From positions 558,001-622,000 of the forward strand of contig NZ_JACOFU010000001.1 in the NCBI RefSeq assembly GCF_014284275.1: a stretch of DNA of 64,000 nucleotides. Reading direction: 5' to 3'. Source of the DNA: Affinundibacterium amnicola. Its GTDB lineage: Bacteria > Pseudomonadota > Gammaproteobacteria > Burkholderiales > Burkholderiaceae_D. Each line of letters starts with the position of its first letter. Position 1 is the stretch's first letter. Positions 1 to 9,150 of this stretch are shown in pieces. The notes under the pieces are model-generated. The model did no database searches. It was given only the letters and a program-made list of their open reading frames with translations, and was not told the origin of the DNA. The position numbers were made by a program, and so were the translations under genes.

Positions 1-642
1 TTTCGTGCGCAGATTGATTCTTTTCGTGCCGTACCTGTGATTAGTGAAGGACTTCCAACTCGTGCATTTGTCGTTGACGCGACTGTCGGAACAGACTTTT
101 CCAGTGGGAGTTTGCAAAATACAGGTCGAGAACTTGATGTTGCGATTCAGGGCAAAGGTTGGTTGGCTGTGCAAGCAGAAGATGGCAGCGAAAAAATGAC
201 GCGACATGGCAGCTTGAAGATTAGTGAAAATGGTGTACTACAAACACACAGCGGTTTGACAGTAATGGGGGATGCCGGCCCCATCACAATCCCGCCAGAA
301 GTCACGATTGCGATCGCTAAGGATGGCACTGTTTCCAGTATTCCTATGGGAACAAAACCCAATGCGGTGCAAGTGTTAGGACGCTTGAAATTGGTGAACC
401 CTCCAGAGGCAAATATTGTACGCGATGCCGATGGCCTGTTTAAAACAAAAGATGGTGTCGCTCCAGTTGCTGATGCAGCCGTTTCTGTAGCGGGTGGCAT
501 GCTTGAAGGTAGCAATGTCAATGTGGTTGAGTCTATGGTGACGATGATTAATCTGGCTCGTCAGTTCGAAATGCAAATGAAGCTATTGAGTAATGCCGAG
601 AGTAACGCTACAAAAGCTAGTCAAATCCTCGCATTGAGTTAA
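1..642 (+). CDS. flgF: Flagellar basal-body rod protein FlgF (5' end cut off by window)
   Basis: Proximal-rod protein of the bacterial flagellum. The reading frame is already open at base 1 (it reads F-R-A-Q-I-D-S), so the N-terminal helix of about 30-40 residues lies upstream and the internal GTG at 37 is not the start. Visible parts are the central beta domain (DVAIQGKGWLAV, typical of the FlgE/F/G family) and the C-terminal rod helix ending NLARQFEMQMKLLSNAES. FlgG follows after 93 bases with its own ribosome site, and gene order flgF-G-H-I-J-K-L is the standard one, so flgB-E are expected just upstream. Identity rests on family features and on position before flgG. Confidence 0.95.
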   Translation, partial: FRAQIDSFRAVPVISEGLPTRAFVVDATVGTDFSSGSLQNTGRELDVAIQGKGWLAVQAEDGSEKMTRHGSLKISENGVLQTHSGLTVMGDAGPITIPPEVTIAIAKDGTVSSIPMGTKPNAVQVLGRLKLVNPPEANIVRDADGLFKTKDGVAPVADAAVSVAGGMLEGSNVNVVESMVTMINLARQFEMQMKLLSNAESNATKASQILALS

Positions 643-735
643 TGCAAAACATTGCAGAATATCGCAAAGCATGAATTTGTGTGAAGTCATCGTTTTGCGA
701 CGAAATCTCACACTGCAAATGAACAGGAGAAGCGC

Positions 736-1518
736 ATGATACGCTCATTATGGATTGCAAAAACTGGCCTCGATGCGCAACAGACGCAAATGGATGTCAT
801 CACGAATAATCTGGCAAACGTTAGCACCACTGGATTTAAACGTTCACGTGCGGTTTTTGAAGATTTGTTATATCAAACAGTGCGTCAACCAGGCGCGCAA
901 AGTTCTCAGCAAACGCAATTGCCTTCTGGATTGCAACTGGGTGTCGGTGTTCGACCTGTTGCGACTGAGCGTATTTTTACGCAAGGTAATCTGCAACAAA
1001 CAGGTAATAGCAAAGATCTTGCAATCAATGGGCAGGGTTTTTTTCAAGTGTTGATGCCGGACGGTACGACTGGCTATACCCGAGATGGCTCATTTCAGGT
1101 AGACAGCCAAGGCCAGATGGTGACATCAAGTGGCTTCGTCATTCAACCAGCGATTACGATTCCCGCAAATGCACAGTCGATTACTGTAGCGCGTGATGGT
1201 ACGGTATCTGTGACACAACCAGGCTCTGCCGCCCCAGTTCAAGTGGGGTCTATTCAATTGGCCTCATTTATTAATCCTGCTGGCTTGATGAGCTTGGGTG
1301 AAAATCTGTACGTAGAGACCGCAGCATCTGGCAATCCAGGAACAAATGCACCTGGTACGAATGGCGCCGGTCTCTTGGTGCAGTCATTTATCGAAACTTC
1401 AAATGTGAATGTGGCCGAAGAGCTCGTGAGCATGATTCAAACTCAGCGTGCCTATGAAATTAACAGTAAGGCGATTACGACCTCTGATCAAATGTTGCAA
1501 CGTTTGTCGCAGCTATGA
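736..1518 (+). CDS. flgG: Flagellar distal rod protein FlgG
   Basis: 260 residues, the usual FlgG length. The protein forms the distal rod that passes through the P and L rings. The N-terminal helix carries the family signature ([15 protein letters not shown], about residues 22-36); the middle has [11 protein letters not shown]; the C-terminus returns to a rod helix ([19 protein letters not shown]). The start is supported by AGGAG at 724-728, seven bases before ATG. It sits between flgF and flgH in one transcriptional direction, so it is presumably part of the same operon. Nothing unusual in length or motifs. Confidence 0.98.
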   Translation: MIRSLWIAKTGLDAQQTQMDVITNNLANVSTTGFKRSRAVFEDLLYQTVRQPGAQSSQQTQLPSGLQLGVGVRPVATERIFTQGNLQQTGNSKDLAINGQGFFQVLMPDGTTGYTRDGSFQVDSQGQMVTSSGFVIQPAITIPANAQSITVARDGTVSVTQPGSAAPVQVGSIQLASFINPAGLMSLGENLYVETAASGNPGTNAPGTNGAGLLVQSFIETSNVNVAEELVSMIQTQRAYEINSKAITTSDQMLQRLSQL

Positions 1519-1601
1519 TGCGAGATTAATTGGATGGACTGCTTGCTTATTTATTTGATTCAGTACGCTAGTCAAGTCTTCGCCCAGTTAGAAAGTGCAA
1601 A

Positions 1602-2270
1602 ATGAAAATATTAAAATGGATTTGGTTGATGGTTGGGGGAATGGTGTTGTCTGCTTGTAGTACGACACCTCCAGCAATTGTGCATCAGACTGGGGTAGTA
1701 CATTCACAGAGTGCAAAAAATCAACGTGAAACAAATGGCGCAATTTTTCAAGCGGCCAGTTATCGACCTTTGTTTGAAGATGTAAAGGCACGCATGATAG
1801 GCGATGTATTAACGATCGCGATTAGTGAAAACACTTCTGCAACCAAAGCTGCTGGCTCCTCAGGTAGTAAATCCGGAAGTGCGGCGTTTGCTGCGCCAAC
1901 GATATTTGGTATTCCGACGACGACGACAGCCAAGGCCTCCATTGCTACTAATGCCTCTACCAAGTTTGATGAAAAAGGTGCAGAGACTGCCAGCAATTCA
2001 TTTACTGGCACAATTGCCGCGACGGTGATTGATGTTCTGCCAAATGGCAATTTATTGGTAAGCGGTGAAAAGCAAATCGCCTTCAATAAGGGCGCCGAGT
2101 TTGTGCGTTTTTCTGGTGTGGTGAATCCACAAACAATTACCGCATCAAATCAAGTCTCTTCGACGCAGGTTGCCGACGCGAGATTTGAGTATCGTTCAAC
2201 TTCACGTGTTGATCTGGCGGAGGTAAGTTCTTTGCTGACCAGATTCTTCCTTAGCGTATTACCATTTTAA
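1602..2270 (+). CDS. flgH: Flagellar L-ring lipoprotein FlgH
   Basis: Outer-membrane lipoprotein that forms the L ring around the rod. The 222-residue product begins with a lipoprotein signal peptide with lipobox LSAC and Cys19 as the lipidated residue. The rest matches FlgH style: a conserved RPLFEDVKARMIGDVLTI block, a Ser/Ala/Thr-rich middle, VLPNGNLLVSGEKQIA, and a C-terminal ADARFEYRSTSRVDLAE segment ending in a hydrophobic tail. It lies 83 bases after flgG and only 14 bases before flgI, consistent with co-transcription of the two ring genes. Secretion and lipidation are inferred from the signal. Confidence 0.96.
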   Translation: MKILKWIWLMVGGMVLSACSTTPPAIVHQTGVVHSQSAKNQRETNGAIFQAASYRPLFEDVKARMIGDVLTIAISENTSATKAAGSSGSKSGSAAFAAPTIFGIPTTTTAKASIATNASTKFDEKGAETASNSFTGTIAATVIDVLPNGNLLVSGEKQIAFNKGAEFVRFSGVVNPQTITASNQVSSTQVADARFEYRSTSRVDLAEVSSLLTRFFLSVLPF

Positions 2271-2284
2271 AGTGAGCGTGTGCT

Positions 2285-3430
2285 ATGGATAAATTTAAAT
2301 TTTCTGAATTGCACATCAAGCGATATCGTCGTTTGCTGTGGCAATTAATGGCCTTGACTATTTGTGTAGTCTTGAGTGCGCCAAGTCATGCTGAGCGTTT
2401 GAAAGACTTGGCTGGTATTCAAGGAGTGCGACAAAATCAATTAATGGGTTACGGCTTGGTTGTTGGTTTGGATGGCAGTGGTGACCAGACCACCCAAACG
2501 CCATTTACTGTGCAAAGTATTATTAGCATGATGCAGCAGATGGGCGTAACTATTCCTGTCGGTACCAGTTTGCAATTAAAGAACGTGGCGGCAGTCATGG
2601 TGACAACATCTTTACCGCCATTTTCACAACCAGGGCAAACATTAGACATAACTGTGTCATCAATGGGAAATGCGAAAAGCCTTAAAGGTGGAACTTTATT
2701 AATGACTCCGCTTAAAGGCGCTGACAATCAAATTTACGCGATTGCGCAAGGAAATATTCTGGTCGGCGGTGTTGGCGCTTCTGCCAATGGCAGTCAGACA
2801 CAGGTGAATCATTTGAGTGTCGGTAAAATATCCGGCGGTGCGACAGTGGAACGCGCTGTGCCATCACCGATAGGTCATGGAAATTCAATTCAGCTTGAGT
2901 TAAATACCGCTGATTTTTCAACAGCTAGTCGTGTTGTGGAAGCGATTAACAAGCGATTTGGTCCAGAAACAGCTGCGGCAGTTGATGGTCGGGTGATACA
3001 GGTGAAAGCCCCTCAGGTAAATGATCAGCGTGTCGCTTTTCTCGGCGCATTAGAAAGTATCGAAGTGACGCCTGCGCAGACAGCTGCGAAAGTAATTTTG
3101 AACGCGCGCACTGGTTCAATTGTAATGAATCAGTCTGTTAGCTTAGAGACCTGTGCTGTCGCTCATGGTAATTTGAGTGTCGTCATCAATACCGACAATG
3201 CCGTTAGCCAGCCAAATGCTTTGAGCAACGGACAAACCGCAGCAACACCAAATTCAAATATTTCGATTACGAAAGAGGGTGGTCAATTGTTGATGCTAAA
3301 AGCGGGAGCATCTTTAGCGGATGTGGTGAAGGCTTTAAATTCAATTGGAGCAACCCCGCAAGATTTATTAGCTATTTTGCAGGCGATGAAATCTTCAGGT
3401 GCCTTGCGTGCAGATCTAGAAATTATTTAA
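2285..3430 (+). CDS. flgI: Flagellar P-ring protein FlgI
   Basis: Periplasmic P-ring subunit that surrounds the rod in the peptidoglycan layer. 381 residues with a Sec signal peptide (positive N-region, hydrophobic core LMALTICVVLS, cleavage after S-H-A at about residue 36). Mature FlgI motifs are clear: ERLKDLAGIQGVRQNQLMGY, GLVVGLDGSGDQT, TPLKGADNQIYAIAQGN, and a C-terminal LKAGASLADVVKALNSIGATPQDLLAILQAMKSSGAL. The ribosome site in front of ATG 2285 is weak, but the signal peptide fixes the start region. It follows flgH by 14 bases. Confidence 0.97.
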   Translation: MDKFKFSELHIKRYRRLLWQLMALTICVVLSAPSHAERLKDLAGIQGVRQNQLMGYGLVVGLDGSGDQTTQTPFTVQSIISMMQQMGVTIPVGTSLQLKNVAAVMVTTSLPPFSQPGQTLDITVSSMGNAKSLKGGTLLMTPLKGADNQIYAIAQGNILVGGVGASANGSQTQVNHLSVGKISGGATVERAVPSPIGHGNSIQLELNTADFSTASRVVEAINKRFGPETAAAVDGRVIQVKAPQVNDQRVAFLGALESIEVTPAQTAAKVILNARTGSIVMNQSVSLETCAVAHGNLSVVINTDNAVSQPNALSNGQTAATPNSNISITKEGGQLLMLKAGASLADVVKALNSIGATPQDLLAILQAMKSSGALRADLEII

Positions 3431-3483
3431 TTGAATTGATGCTAGGTCAACACGCCCTAGATAAGCAAAGCAAATTTATAGGG

Positions 3484-3586
3484 TTTAGTAAAATCGGCAC
3501 TGGCGTTCTTGGGCTTGCCTCGCCGTTCAATGGAACTGACTTCGGCACCGCGTTTAGTCCGCGCAAATTTGTGTAAATCCTAATTT
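3484..3586. repeat. Dispersed hairpin element, copy A
   Basis: The flgI-flgJ gap contains a segment that aligns with 32330-32432 on the same strand. Shared blocks include GCCTCGCCGT (near 3517), ACTTCG-like and TCCTAATT (3577-3584). Its centre folds as GTTC-AATG-GAAC (3525-3536); the other copy has GTGC-TGAA-GCAC at the equivalent place, a compensatory pair change. The outer arms are more decayed here than in the other copy. The element ends just before the Shine-Dalgarno of flgJ. Two copies are seen directly; that it is a genome-wide family is inference. Confidence 0.6.
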
Positions 3587-3600
3587 AAACAGGAGAAGTG

Positions 3601-4512
3601 ATGATTGGTCGTGCAGATTTATCCGAAAAACTTGCATTTGATAGCAAGGGGCTTGACGCATTGCGTCACGCATCAAAGGATAATTCTCCCGAAGCATTGA
3701 AGGCCGCGGCAACGCAGTTTGAAGCGCTCTTTGTCAGCATGATGTTAAAGTCGATGCGACAAGCTGGTAGCCAAGAGGGGATGTTCGATAATGAACAAAG
3801 CCGTATGTACACATCAATGCTCGATCAACAATTGTCGCAAAAAATGGCAAGTCGCGGAATTGGCTTGGCAGATGCGATGGTCAGACAGCTGTCGAATAAT
3901 GCAATGAATCAGGTTTTGCAAACTGAAAATGCACCACCCTTAGCTTTAGGTGGTTTGGGCGGCGTGAATCAATACATACAACAACAAAGTTACGCCGCAA
4001 AATCGGAGCAGTTACTTAGCTCAACTGGCGGGATCGAATCCAATTCAAGTGCTCGTCATGTTCAAGAATTTACCCGGAAATTAGGAGTACATGCTGAATT
4101 GGCAAGTCAGGGAACTGGTATTCCTGCCAAATTTATGCTCGGGCAAGCAGCTTTAGAGTCGGGCTGGGGAAAGCATGAAATTAAAGCACTTGATGGCTCG
4201 ACTAGTCACAACGTGTTTGGAATTAAAGCTAGCGGAAACTGGAGAGGTCGTACAGTTGATGCATTAACTACTGAGTATGTTAATGGTGTTGCATATCAGA
4301 AGGTGGAGAAGTTCCGCGCTTACGATAATTACGGTGACGCGTTTAAAGATTATGCAAAATTGATTCGTGATAATCCTCGTTATCAATCCGTGCTGCAAAA
4401 TGGCGGTGATGCCTCTCAGTTCGCACATGCCTTGCAAAAAGCCGGTTATGCAACGGATCCACAATACGCTCAAAAGTTGACGAAAGTGATACAACAATCA
4501 TTTTCAGGCTAG
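3601..4512 (+). CDS. flgJ: Flagellar rod assembly protein / peptidoglycan hydrolase FlgJ
   Basis: Bifunctional FlgJ of 303 residues. The N-terminal third (AATQFEALFVSMMLKSMRQA) is the rod-capping domain; the C-terminal half, from about residue 155, is a GH73 N-acetylglucosaminidase domain that opens peptidoglycan for the rod. The catalytic-type Glu is in QAALESGWGKHE, followed by HNVFGIKASGNW and a FRAYDNYGDAFKDYAKLI block. A GTG at 3598 is in frame, but AGGAG at 3591-3595 is only two bases from it and five from ATG 3601, so ATG 3601 is preferred. The long gap from flgI (170 bases) holds a hairpin element. Confidence 0.95.
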   Translation: MIGRADLSEKLAFDSKGLDALRHASKDNSPEALKAAATQFEALFVSMMLKSMRQAGSQEGMFDNEQSRMYTSMLDQQLSQKMASRGIGLADAMVRQLSNNAMNQVLQTENAPPLALGGLGGVNQYIQQQSYAAKSEQLLSSTGGIESNSSARHVQEFTRKLGVHAELASQGTGIPAKFMLGQAALESGWGKHEIKALDGSTSHNVFGIKASGNWRGRTVDALTTEYVNGVAYQKVEKFRAYDNYGDAFKDYAKLIRDNPRYQSVLQNGGDASQFAHALQKAGYATDPQYAQKLTKVIQQSFSG

Positions 4513-4531
4513 TTCGGAATCTTTGTTGAAT

Positions 4532-4558
4532 TAAAGTTTTCTTGTTATGGCCCGTTAA
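4532..4558 (+). promoter_or_regulatory. Sigma-28 (FliA) promoter for flgKL
   Basis: TAAAGTTT at 4532-4539, an 11-base spacer, then CCCGTTAA at 4551-4558. The enterobacterial FliA consensus is TAAAGTTT-N11-GCCGATAA, so the -35 is perfect, spacing is exact and the -10 matches 6 of 8. It lies 75 bases upstream of the flgK start. This fits the known late-class control of hook-junction proteins by FliA; use of the promoter is inferred. Confidence 0.8.
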
Positions 4559-4633
4559 AATAAGAGTCGGAAGCCAGAAAAGCTTTCTCCATACGGTAGT
4601 GTGAAGATTATATTTGAGTGAATAGGTTGAATT

Positions 4634-6952
4634 ATGGGTACCAATATTCTAGGAATTGGGCAAAGTGCGTTGGCAGCGGCTCAGATGGGCATAGCCACGG
4701 CTGGACATAATATCTCCAACGTTAATACTCCAGGTTATAGTCGTCAGGTAATGCTGCAAAGTGCAGCGGCTGCGCAGAATGTTGGCGGCAGTTTTATTGG
4801 GCAAGGAACTGTTGTCGGAGAAGTACGACGTATTTACAATGAATTTATTGGACAGCAAGTTAATGCAACCCAATCCTCAAAAAATTATGCGGCAGCTTAT
4901 TTAAATCAAGTCCAGCAAATTAATAATTTGGTCGCGGATCCTACTGCAGGGATCTCTCCGGCCATGCAAGAATTCTTCAGCTCTATACAAAATCTAGCAA
5001 CCAGTCCAAATGGTACTGCTGGGGCAGCCGCTCGCCAAGCAGTTCTCTCGAATGGCTCCTCACTGGCGTCCAGAATTCAAAGCATGGGCGCGCGTTTAGA
5101 CCAAATATCAGATGATGTCAGCAATCGGATTGGTCAAACGGTTACAAGTATTAATGGTTATGCGAAGCAAATTGCTGATTTAAATGATTTTATTGAAACT
5201 GCTCAATCTGTATCTGGTGGTGCAGCACCAAATGATTTGCTCGATCAGCGCGATAATGCGGTTACTGAATTGAGTAAATTAGTGAGTGTTTCTGTCGTGA
5301 ATCAAGGCGGAAAATATAATATTTTCATGGGAACTGGTCAGCCTTTGGTACTGGGTGCGAGTGTTAGTGTGTTACAGCCAACAAGTTCGCTAACTGATCC
5401 AAGTAGACTTCAAGTTTCTTATGAAAGTAATGGCGCCTTAATTCAATTGAATGAGAAAAGCATCACCGGTGGTGAACTTGGCGGTCTATTCGCGTTCCGT
5501 TCGAATACACTGGACATGGCTAAGAATTCATTGGGCCGCGTTGCTGTCTCGATTGCGACTGAATTTAATGATCAACATAAATTAGGACAAGACCTAAATG
5601 GGCAGGTAGGTAAAGATTTCTTTTCGATTGCTGGACCAGTTTCGACACCTAGTGGTGCGAATCTTGGCACTGCGAATATGGCTGTTTCTTTTTCTGACGT
5701 TGGCGCATTGACGACTAGTGATTATCGTGTCCAGTACCTAGCGGGTGTGGGGCCTGCGGCTAACTACTACAAAATAACGCGTGTGTCGGACGGTAGTGTG
5801 CAGACATCGGAGACATTGCCTGCTGTTGTCGATGGCTTAAGTTTTAATCTGGCAGCAATTGGTGCTCCCCCTACAGTAGTAACGCCTACTGTCAACGATG
5901 AGTTTATGGTGAGACCAACGGCGCAAGCGGCGTCGTCAATTAGTTTGGCAATCACAGATATTTCGAAAATTGCTGCGGCAACTCCCGTTACTACCAGCTT
6001 ACCAAGTACAAATTTAGGTAGTGGAAAGTTTAGTACTGGTGTAGTCAACTCGTTGGTTTCTACCACCAGCAATTCTGCGAATGCGGTGATTGGGTTCGTG
6101 ACCGTAGGTGACTCTTATAAAAGTACCACTTTGGCAGCGCCACTGAATTTAACTTTTGCGACAGCACCAAATAGCTTGGCTGGTTTTCCTATTGGTGCAT
6201 TGGTTTCGGTAACAAACGGCGGTGTCACTTCAAATTATGAAGTTGCCGCAGCAGCAGCGCCAGCTGCAACACCGCCTCAAGTAGTCAATGTGCCATATAC
6301 CAGTGGTGCTACCGTAACTTATGGTGGCGTTAGTTTTGTGATCAAAGACAATCCAGCTGCGCCAACTGCAGGCGATACTTTCACACTTGCCAGTTCTTTG
6401 CCTATTACGCCGACGACCTTAACCTATAATTCTGCTGGAAATAATTTTACTGGCTTTCCAGCCAATGCCAACGTGACAGTAAAAAATGGTGGCACGACAA
6501 CGTCGTATGTTGCCGGGTCTCCAATTCCCTATATCGAGGGATCAACCATCAGTTTCAATGGTTTAAGTTTTAATGTGTCAGGTGCATATGCAAATGGTGA
6601 TGTCGTTAAGATTACGGGAAATCCTTCTGGTTCTGGGGATAATCGAAATGCGACTTTTTTAGCCGGATTACAAACCAAGAACACAATGGCCTCGGGCACA
6701 ACAAGTTTTCAAGGTGCTTACGGACAATTTGTCAGTAATGTCGGTAACAAAGCACACGAGATGGAAGTGACGACCAAAGCTGAAACCAAGTTATTGACAC
6801 AGGCATTACAAGCACAGCAATCCGAATCTGGTGTTAATTTAGATGAAGAGGCTGCAAATTTATTGCGCTACCAACAGGCCTATCAAGCCGCAGGAAAGTT
6901 GATGCAAATTGCCAGTCAGTTGTTTGATGCTCTATTGGCGTTGGGAAGATAA
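4634..6952 (+). CDS. flgK: Flagellar hook-associated protein 1 FlgK (expanded)
   Basis: Hook-filament junction protein. 772 residues against about 550 in E. coli. The conserved ends are intact: N-terminal SALAAAQMGIATAGHNISN and NTPGYSRQ, and C-terminal EAANLLRYQQAYQAAGKLMQ ending in QLFDALLAL. The extra length is in the exposed centre. Three segments there look like copies of one module: roughly residues 358-432, 500-590 and 591-665, the last two being a near tandem pair (GFP-x5-VSVTNGG, then VPYTSGATVTYGGVSF; GFP-x5-VTVKNGG, then IPYIEGSTISFNGLSF). A related segment occurs in FlgL. Start is the ATG after a sigma-28 promoter. Expected to be exported by the flagellar type III system. Confidence 0.96.
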   Translation: MGTNILGIGQSALAAAQMGIATAGHNISNVNTPGYSRQVMLQSAAAAQNVGGSFIGQGTVVGEVRRIYNEFIGQQVNATQSSKNYAAAYLNQVQQINNLVADPTAGISPAMQEFFSSIQNLATSPNGTAGAAARQAVLSNGSSLASRIQSMGARLDQISDDVSNRIGQTVTSINGYAKQIADLNDFIETAQSVSGGAAPNDLLDQRDNAVTELSKLVSVSVVNQGGKYNIFMGTGQPLVLGASVSVLQPTSSLTDPSRLQVSYESNGALIQLNEKSITGGELGGLFAFRSNTLDMAKNSLGRVAVSIATEFNDQHKLGQDLNGQVGKDFFSIAGPVSTPSGANLGTANMAVSFSDVGALTTSDYRVQYLAGVGPAANYYKITRVSDGSVQTSETLPAVVDGLSFNLAAIGAPPTVVTPTVNDEFMVRPTAQAASSISLAITDISKIAAATPVTTSLPSTNLGSGKFSTGVVNSLVSTTSNSANAVIGFVTVGDSYKSTTLAAPLNLTFATAPNSLAGFPIGALVSVTNGGVTSNYEVAAAAAPAATPPQVVNVPYTSGATVTYGGVSFVIKDNPAAPTAGDTFTLASSLPITPTTLTYNSAGNNFTGFPANANVTVKNGGTTTSYVAGSPIPYIEGSTISFNGLSFNVSGAYANGDVVKITGNPSGSGDNRNATFLAGLQTKNTMASGTTSFQGAYGQFVSNVGNKAHEMEVTTKAETKLLTQALQAQQSESGVNLDEEAANLLRYQQAYQAAGKLMQIASQLFDALLALGR

Positions 6953-6963
6953 GAGGAATAATT

Positions 6964-8178
6964 ATGCGTATTAGCACCAACACGATCTACGAATCCGGTG
7001 GCGCGCGTATCAGCGATTTGCAGGTGAGTTTGAATCGAACGCAACAGCAAATTGCATCCGGACGTCGTATTCTTAATCCATCTGATGATCCAATTGGCTC
7101 AGCACGTGCTTTGGTGATTTCCCAAACAGATGCTGTCAACGACCAGTATGCGGTGAATCGGAAAAATGCAACAAATACCTTGAGTATTGCTGAGGATACC
7201 TTAAGCAACGTCACGACTGTTTTGCACAATGTGAAAACACTTGTGGTCAGTGCAGGTAACGGCACTTTAACTGATCAAGAACGCGGCTATATTGCGAACG
7301 AATTGCAGGGAAGTCTAGACCAGTTGTTTGGATTTGCAAATGCAACGGACGGTACCGATGCTTACCTTTTTTCTGGTTTTTCTTCGACGATCGCGCCCTA
7401 CACCAAAACACAAGGTGGTGCGCAATACAATGGCGATCAGGGACCTCGGTTTTTGCAGGTAGACACCTCACGACAAATTCCTATCAGTGATATTGGCTCC
7501 GCTATCTTTGGGAATATTCGTACGTCAGCTGGGCAATTCAATGTTAGGCCAAATCCATCAAATGTCGGTCAAGCGGTGGCGACAGCAGCAATTAATGTTC
7601 CTACGACAGCAAATTTGACTGGCAATAACTATGAAGTTGCTTTCGATGGTACGGGAGCGAATTTTACAATTACGAATAAAACCACTGGTGTGGTTGTGGT
7701 TCCAAGTACTGCATACACAAGCCCGCAGACAGTGACTGTTGATGGTATGGACATCACATTAACCAATACGCCTGGTGCTCCGGGACCTGATGATAAGTTT
7801 TCGATTCAGCCAGGTAATCAAAATATTTTTGAAACCTTGACGGACTTAATTAACACCCTAAAGAGTCCAGCAGGAAATGTGCCTCAAAAGCTTGAATTAA
7901 CTGCAAATCTTAGCCAAGCTAATTCGAATATTGATAAATCCTTGTCTAATGTATTGTTGGCGCGCACTGGTTTAGGTACCGCCCTAAAAGAGCTAGAGAA
8001 TTTGAATAATGCTGGTGAGAGTATGGGGGTGATTTATAAACAAGAATTATCCGCGCTCCAAGATTTAGATTATGCGAAGGCAATCACTGAGTTGAATCAA
8101 AATCAGGTTGTATTGCAGGCCGCGCAGCAATCATTTGTAAAAACCTCATCGTTGTCGCTGTTTAACTACATCAACTAA
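6964..8178 (+). CDS. flgL: Flagellar hook-associated protein 3 FlgL
   Basis: Second hook-filament junction protein, 404 residues. The flagellin-like N-terminus has MRISTNTIYESG, then QQQIASGRRILNPSDDPIGSARAL, the usual heptad-rich helix; the C-terminal helix contains RTGLGTALKELENLNN and ends with ITELNQNQVVLQAAQQSFVKT and SLFNYIN. The centre (about residues 215-284) carries a module similar to those in FlgK (NNYEVAFDGTGANFTITN, then TVTVDGMDITL). An AGAGG ribosome site at 6952-6956 spans the flgK stop region, and the 11-base gap shows co-transcription. A strong hairpin terminator follows. Confidence 0.96.
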   Translation: MRISTNTIYESGGARISDLQVSLNRTQQQIASGRRILNPSDDPIGSARALVISQTDAVNDQYAVNRKNATNTLSIAEDTLSNVTTVLHNVKTLVVSAGNGTLTDQERGYIANELQGSLDQLFGFANATDGTDAYLFSGFSSTIAPYTKTQGGAQYNGDQGPRFLQVDTSRQIPISDIGSAIFGNIRTSAGQFNVRPNPSNVGQAVATAAINVPTTANLTGNNYEVAFDGTGANFTITNKTTGVVVVPSTAYTSPQTVTVDGMDITLTNTPGAPGPDDKFSIQPGNQNIFETLTDLINTLKSPAGNVPQKLELTANLSQANSNIDKSLSNVLLARTGLGTALKELENLNNAGESMGVIYKQELSALQDLDYAKAITELNQNQVVLQAAQQSFVKTSSLSLFNYIN

Positions 8179-8216
8179 TTTGATGATCTAGCGGAATTTT
8201 TACTAGATTGAATTAG

Positions 8217-8253
8217 AAAAAGCCTCACTAAAATAAATTAGTGAGGCTTTTTT
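8217..8253. terminator. Bidirectional intrinsic terminator, flgL / PP2C
   Basis: Perfect 11-bp stem AGCCTCACTAA (8221-8231) with TTAGTGAGGCT (8238-8248), six-base loop, A-run before and T-run after. It stands between converging genes flgL (plus) and the PP2C gene (minus) and would work in both directions. Confidence 0.92.
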
Positions 8254-8273
8254 ATTGCTTCTTTGAGCTTAAC

Positions 8274-9071
8274 TTAGATAGCCCTAGTCATTTTCTCAGC
8301 AATGTAAGTTTTCTGTTCAACAGGTGGTTCAACTAACTTAACGATTGCAAAAGAGACGTTATCGCCTTGCGAGTTTGCACGGTCACGTGCTTTTTTGATT
8401 AATAGCTCTGAAGCCTGACGTGGCGTGCTTGCGCCAACGGCAACTGATAGCTCGATATCCGCAAAATAGTGCCACAAACCATCTGAGCACAATAAAAATG
8501 AATCGCCAGCGGTGAGATTATCTTTTTCTCCGAAACTGACGTAGGGAATAGCATTCTTTGATCCAAGTACATTCACCAAGACATTCGACATTTTGTGATT
8601 TTTTGCCTCTTCCGCCGTAATGGAGCCCTCATCAACCAAGCGCTCTACATAAGAATGGTCTTTGGTCCTCTCTGCATAGTTGGGGCCATCAAAGCGATAC
8701 ATCCGTGAATCACCCACATGAGCCCAAACTGCTTTTTGTGGGGAAATAACAATCGCAACAAAAGTGCTATGAGGTTCTTTTTCAGATGAAACTGCCGATA
8801 ACTTAATGACGGTATGGGCTTCGTGTACGATCGCCTCTAACATTTTTTTGATGTCATTGCCCGGGAAGAATTCATCAAATAACATTTTGGCCGAACGAAT
8901 AACTTGTTCTGCTGCGATAGCACCACCGCTCTTGCCGCCCATCCCATCTGCAACGACAGCCATCATATGGCCTGGTGCATGTGGAGCTGCGAAAAGTGCG
9001 ACGCGGTCTTGTTGTTCTTTACGATCACCGATATGCTGAGCGGTGCCTGCTTCGATCTTATATTGGCTCAT
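8274..9071 (-). CDS. PP2C-family serine/threonine phosphatase
   Basis: 265-residue Stp1/PrpC-type protein phosphatase that removes phosphate from Ser/Thr with two Mn/Mg ions. The metal-binding and family motifs are all present: GDRKEQQD (15-22), ADGMGG (41-46), HVGDSRMYRF (118-127), LLCSDGLW (193-200) and GDNVS (236-240). There is no membrane segment, so it is cytosolic. No partner kinase is next to it, so its substrate cannot be deduced. It is transcribed towards flgL and shares the terminator there. The upstream region is shared with the divergent small gene at 9151. Confidence 0.93.
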   Translation of the reverse strand: MSQYKIEAGTAQHIGDRKEQQDRVALFAAPHAPGHMMAVVADGMGGKSGGAIAAEQVIRSAKMLFDEFFPGNDIKKMLEAIVHEAHTVIKLSAVSSEKEPHSTFVAIVISPQKAVWAHVGDSRMYRFDGPNYAERTKDHSYVERLVDEGSITAEEAKNHKMSNVLVNVLGSKNAIPYVSFGEKDNLTAGDSFLLCSDGLWHYFADIELSVAVGASTPRQASELLIKKARDRANSQGDNVSFAIVKLVEPPVEQKTYIAEKMTRAI

Positions 9072-9150
9072 ACGTCGTGGTAGATTACACTAGTCGGAAA
9101 TTCCGAATTTTTTAAATAAACTTGCTGTATTTTACTCGCTCTTAAAGCTT

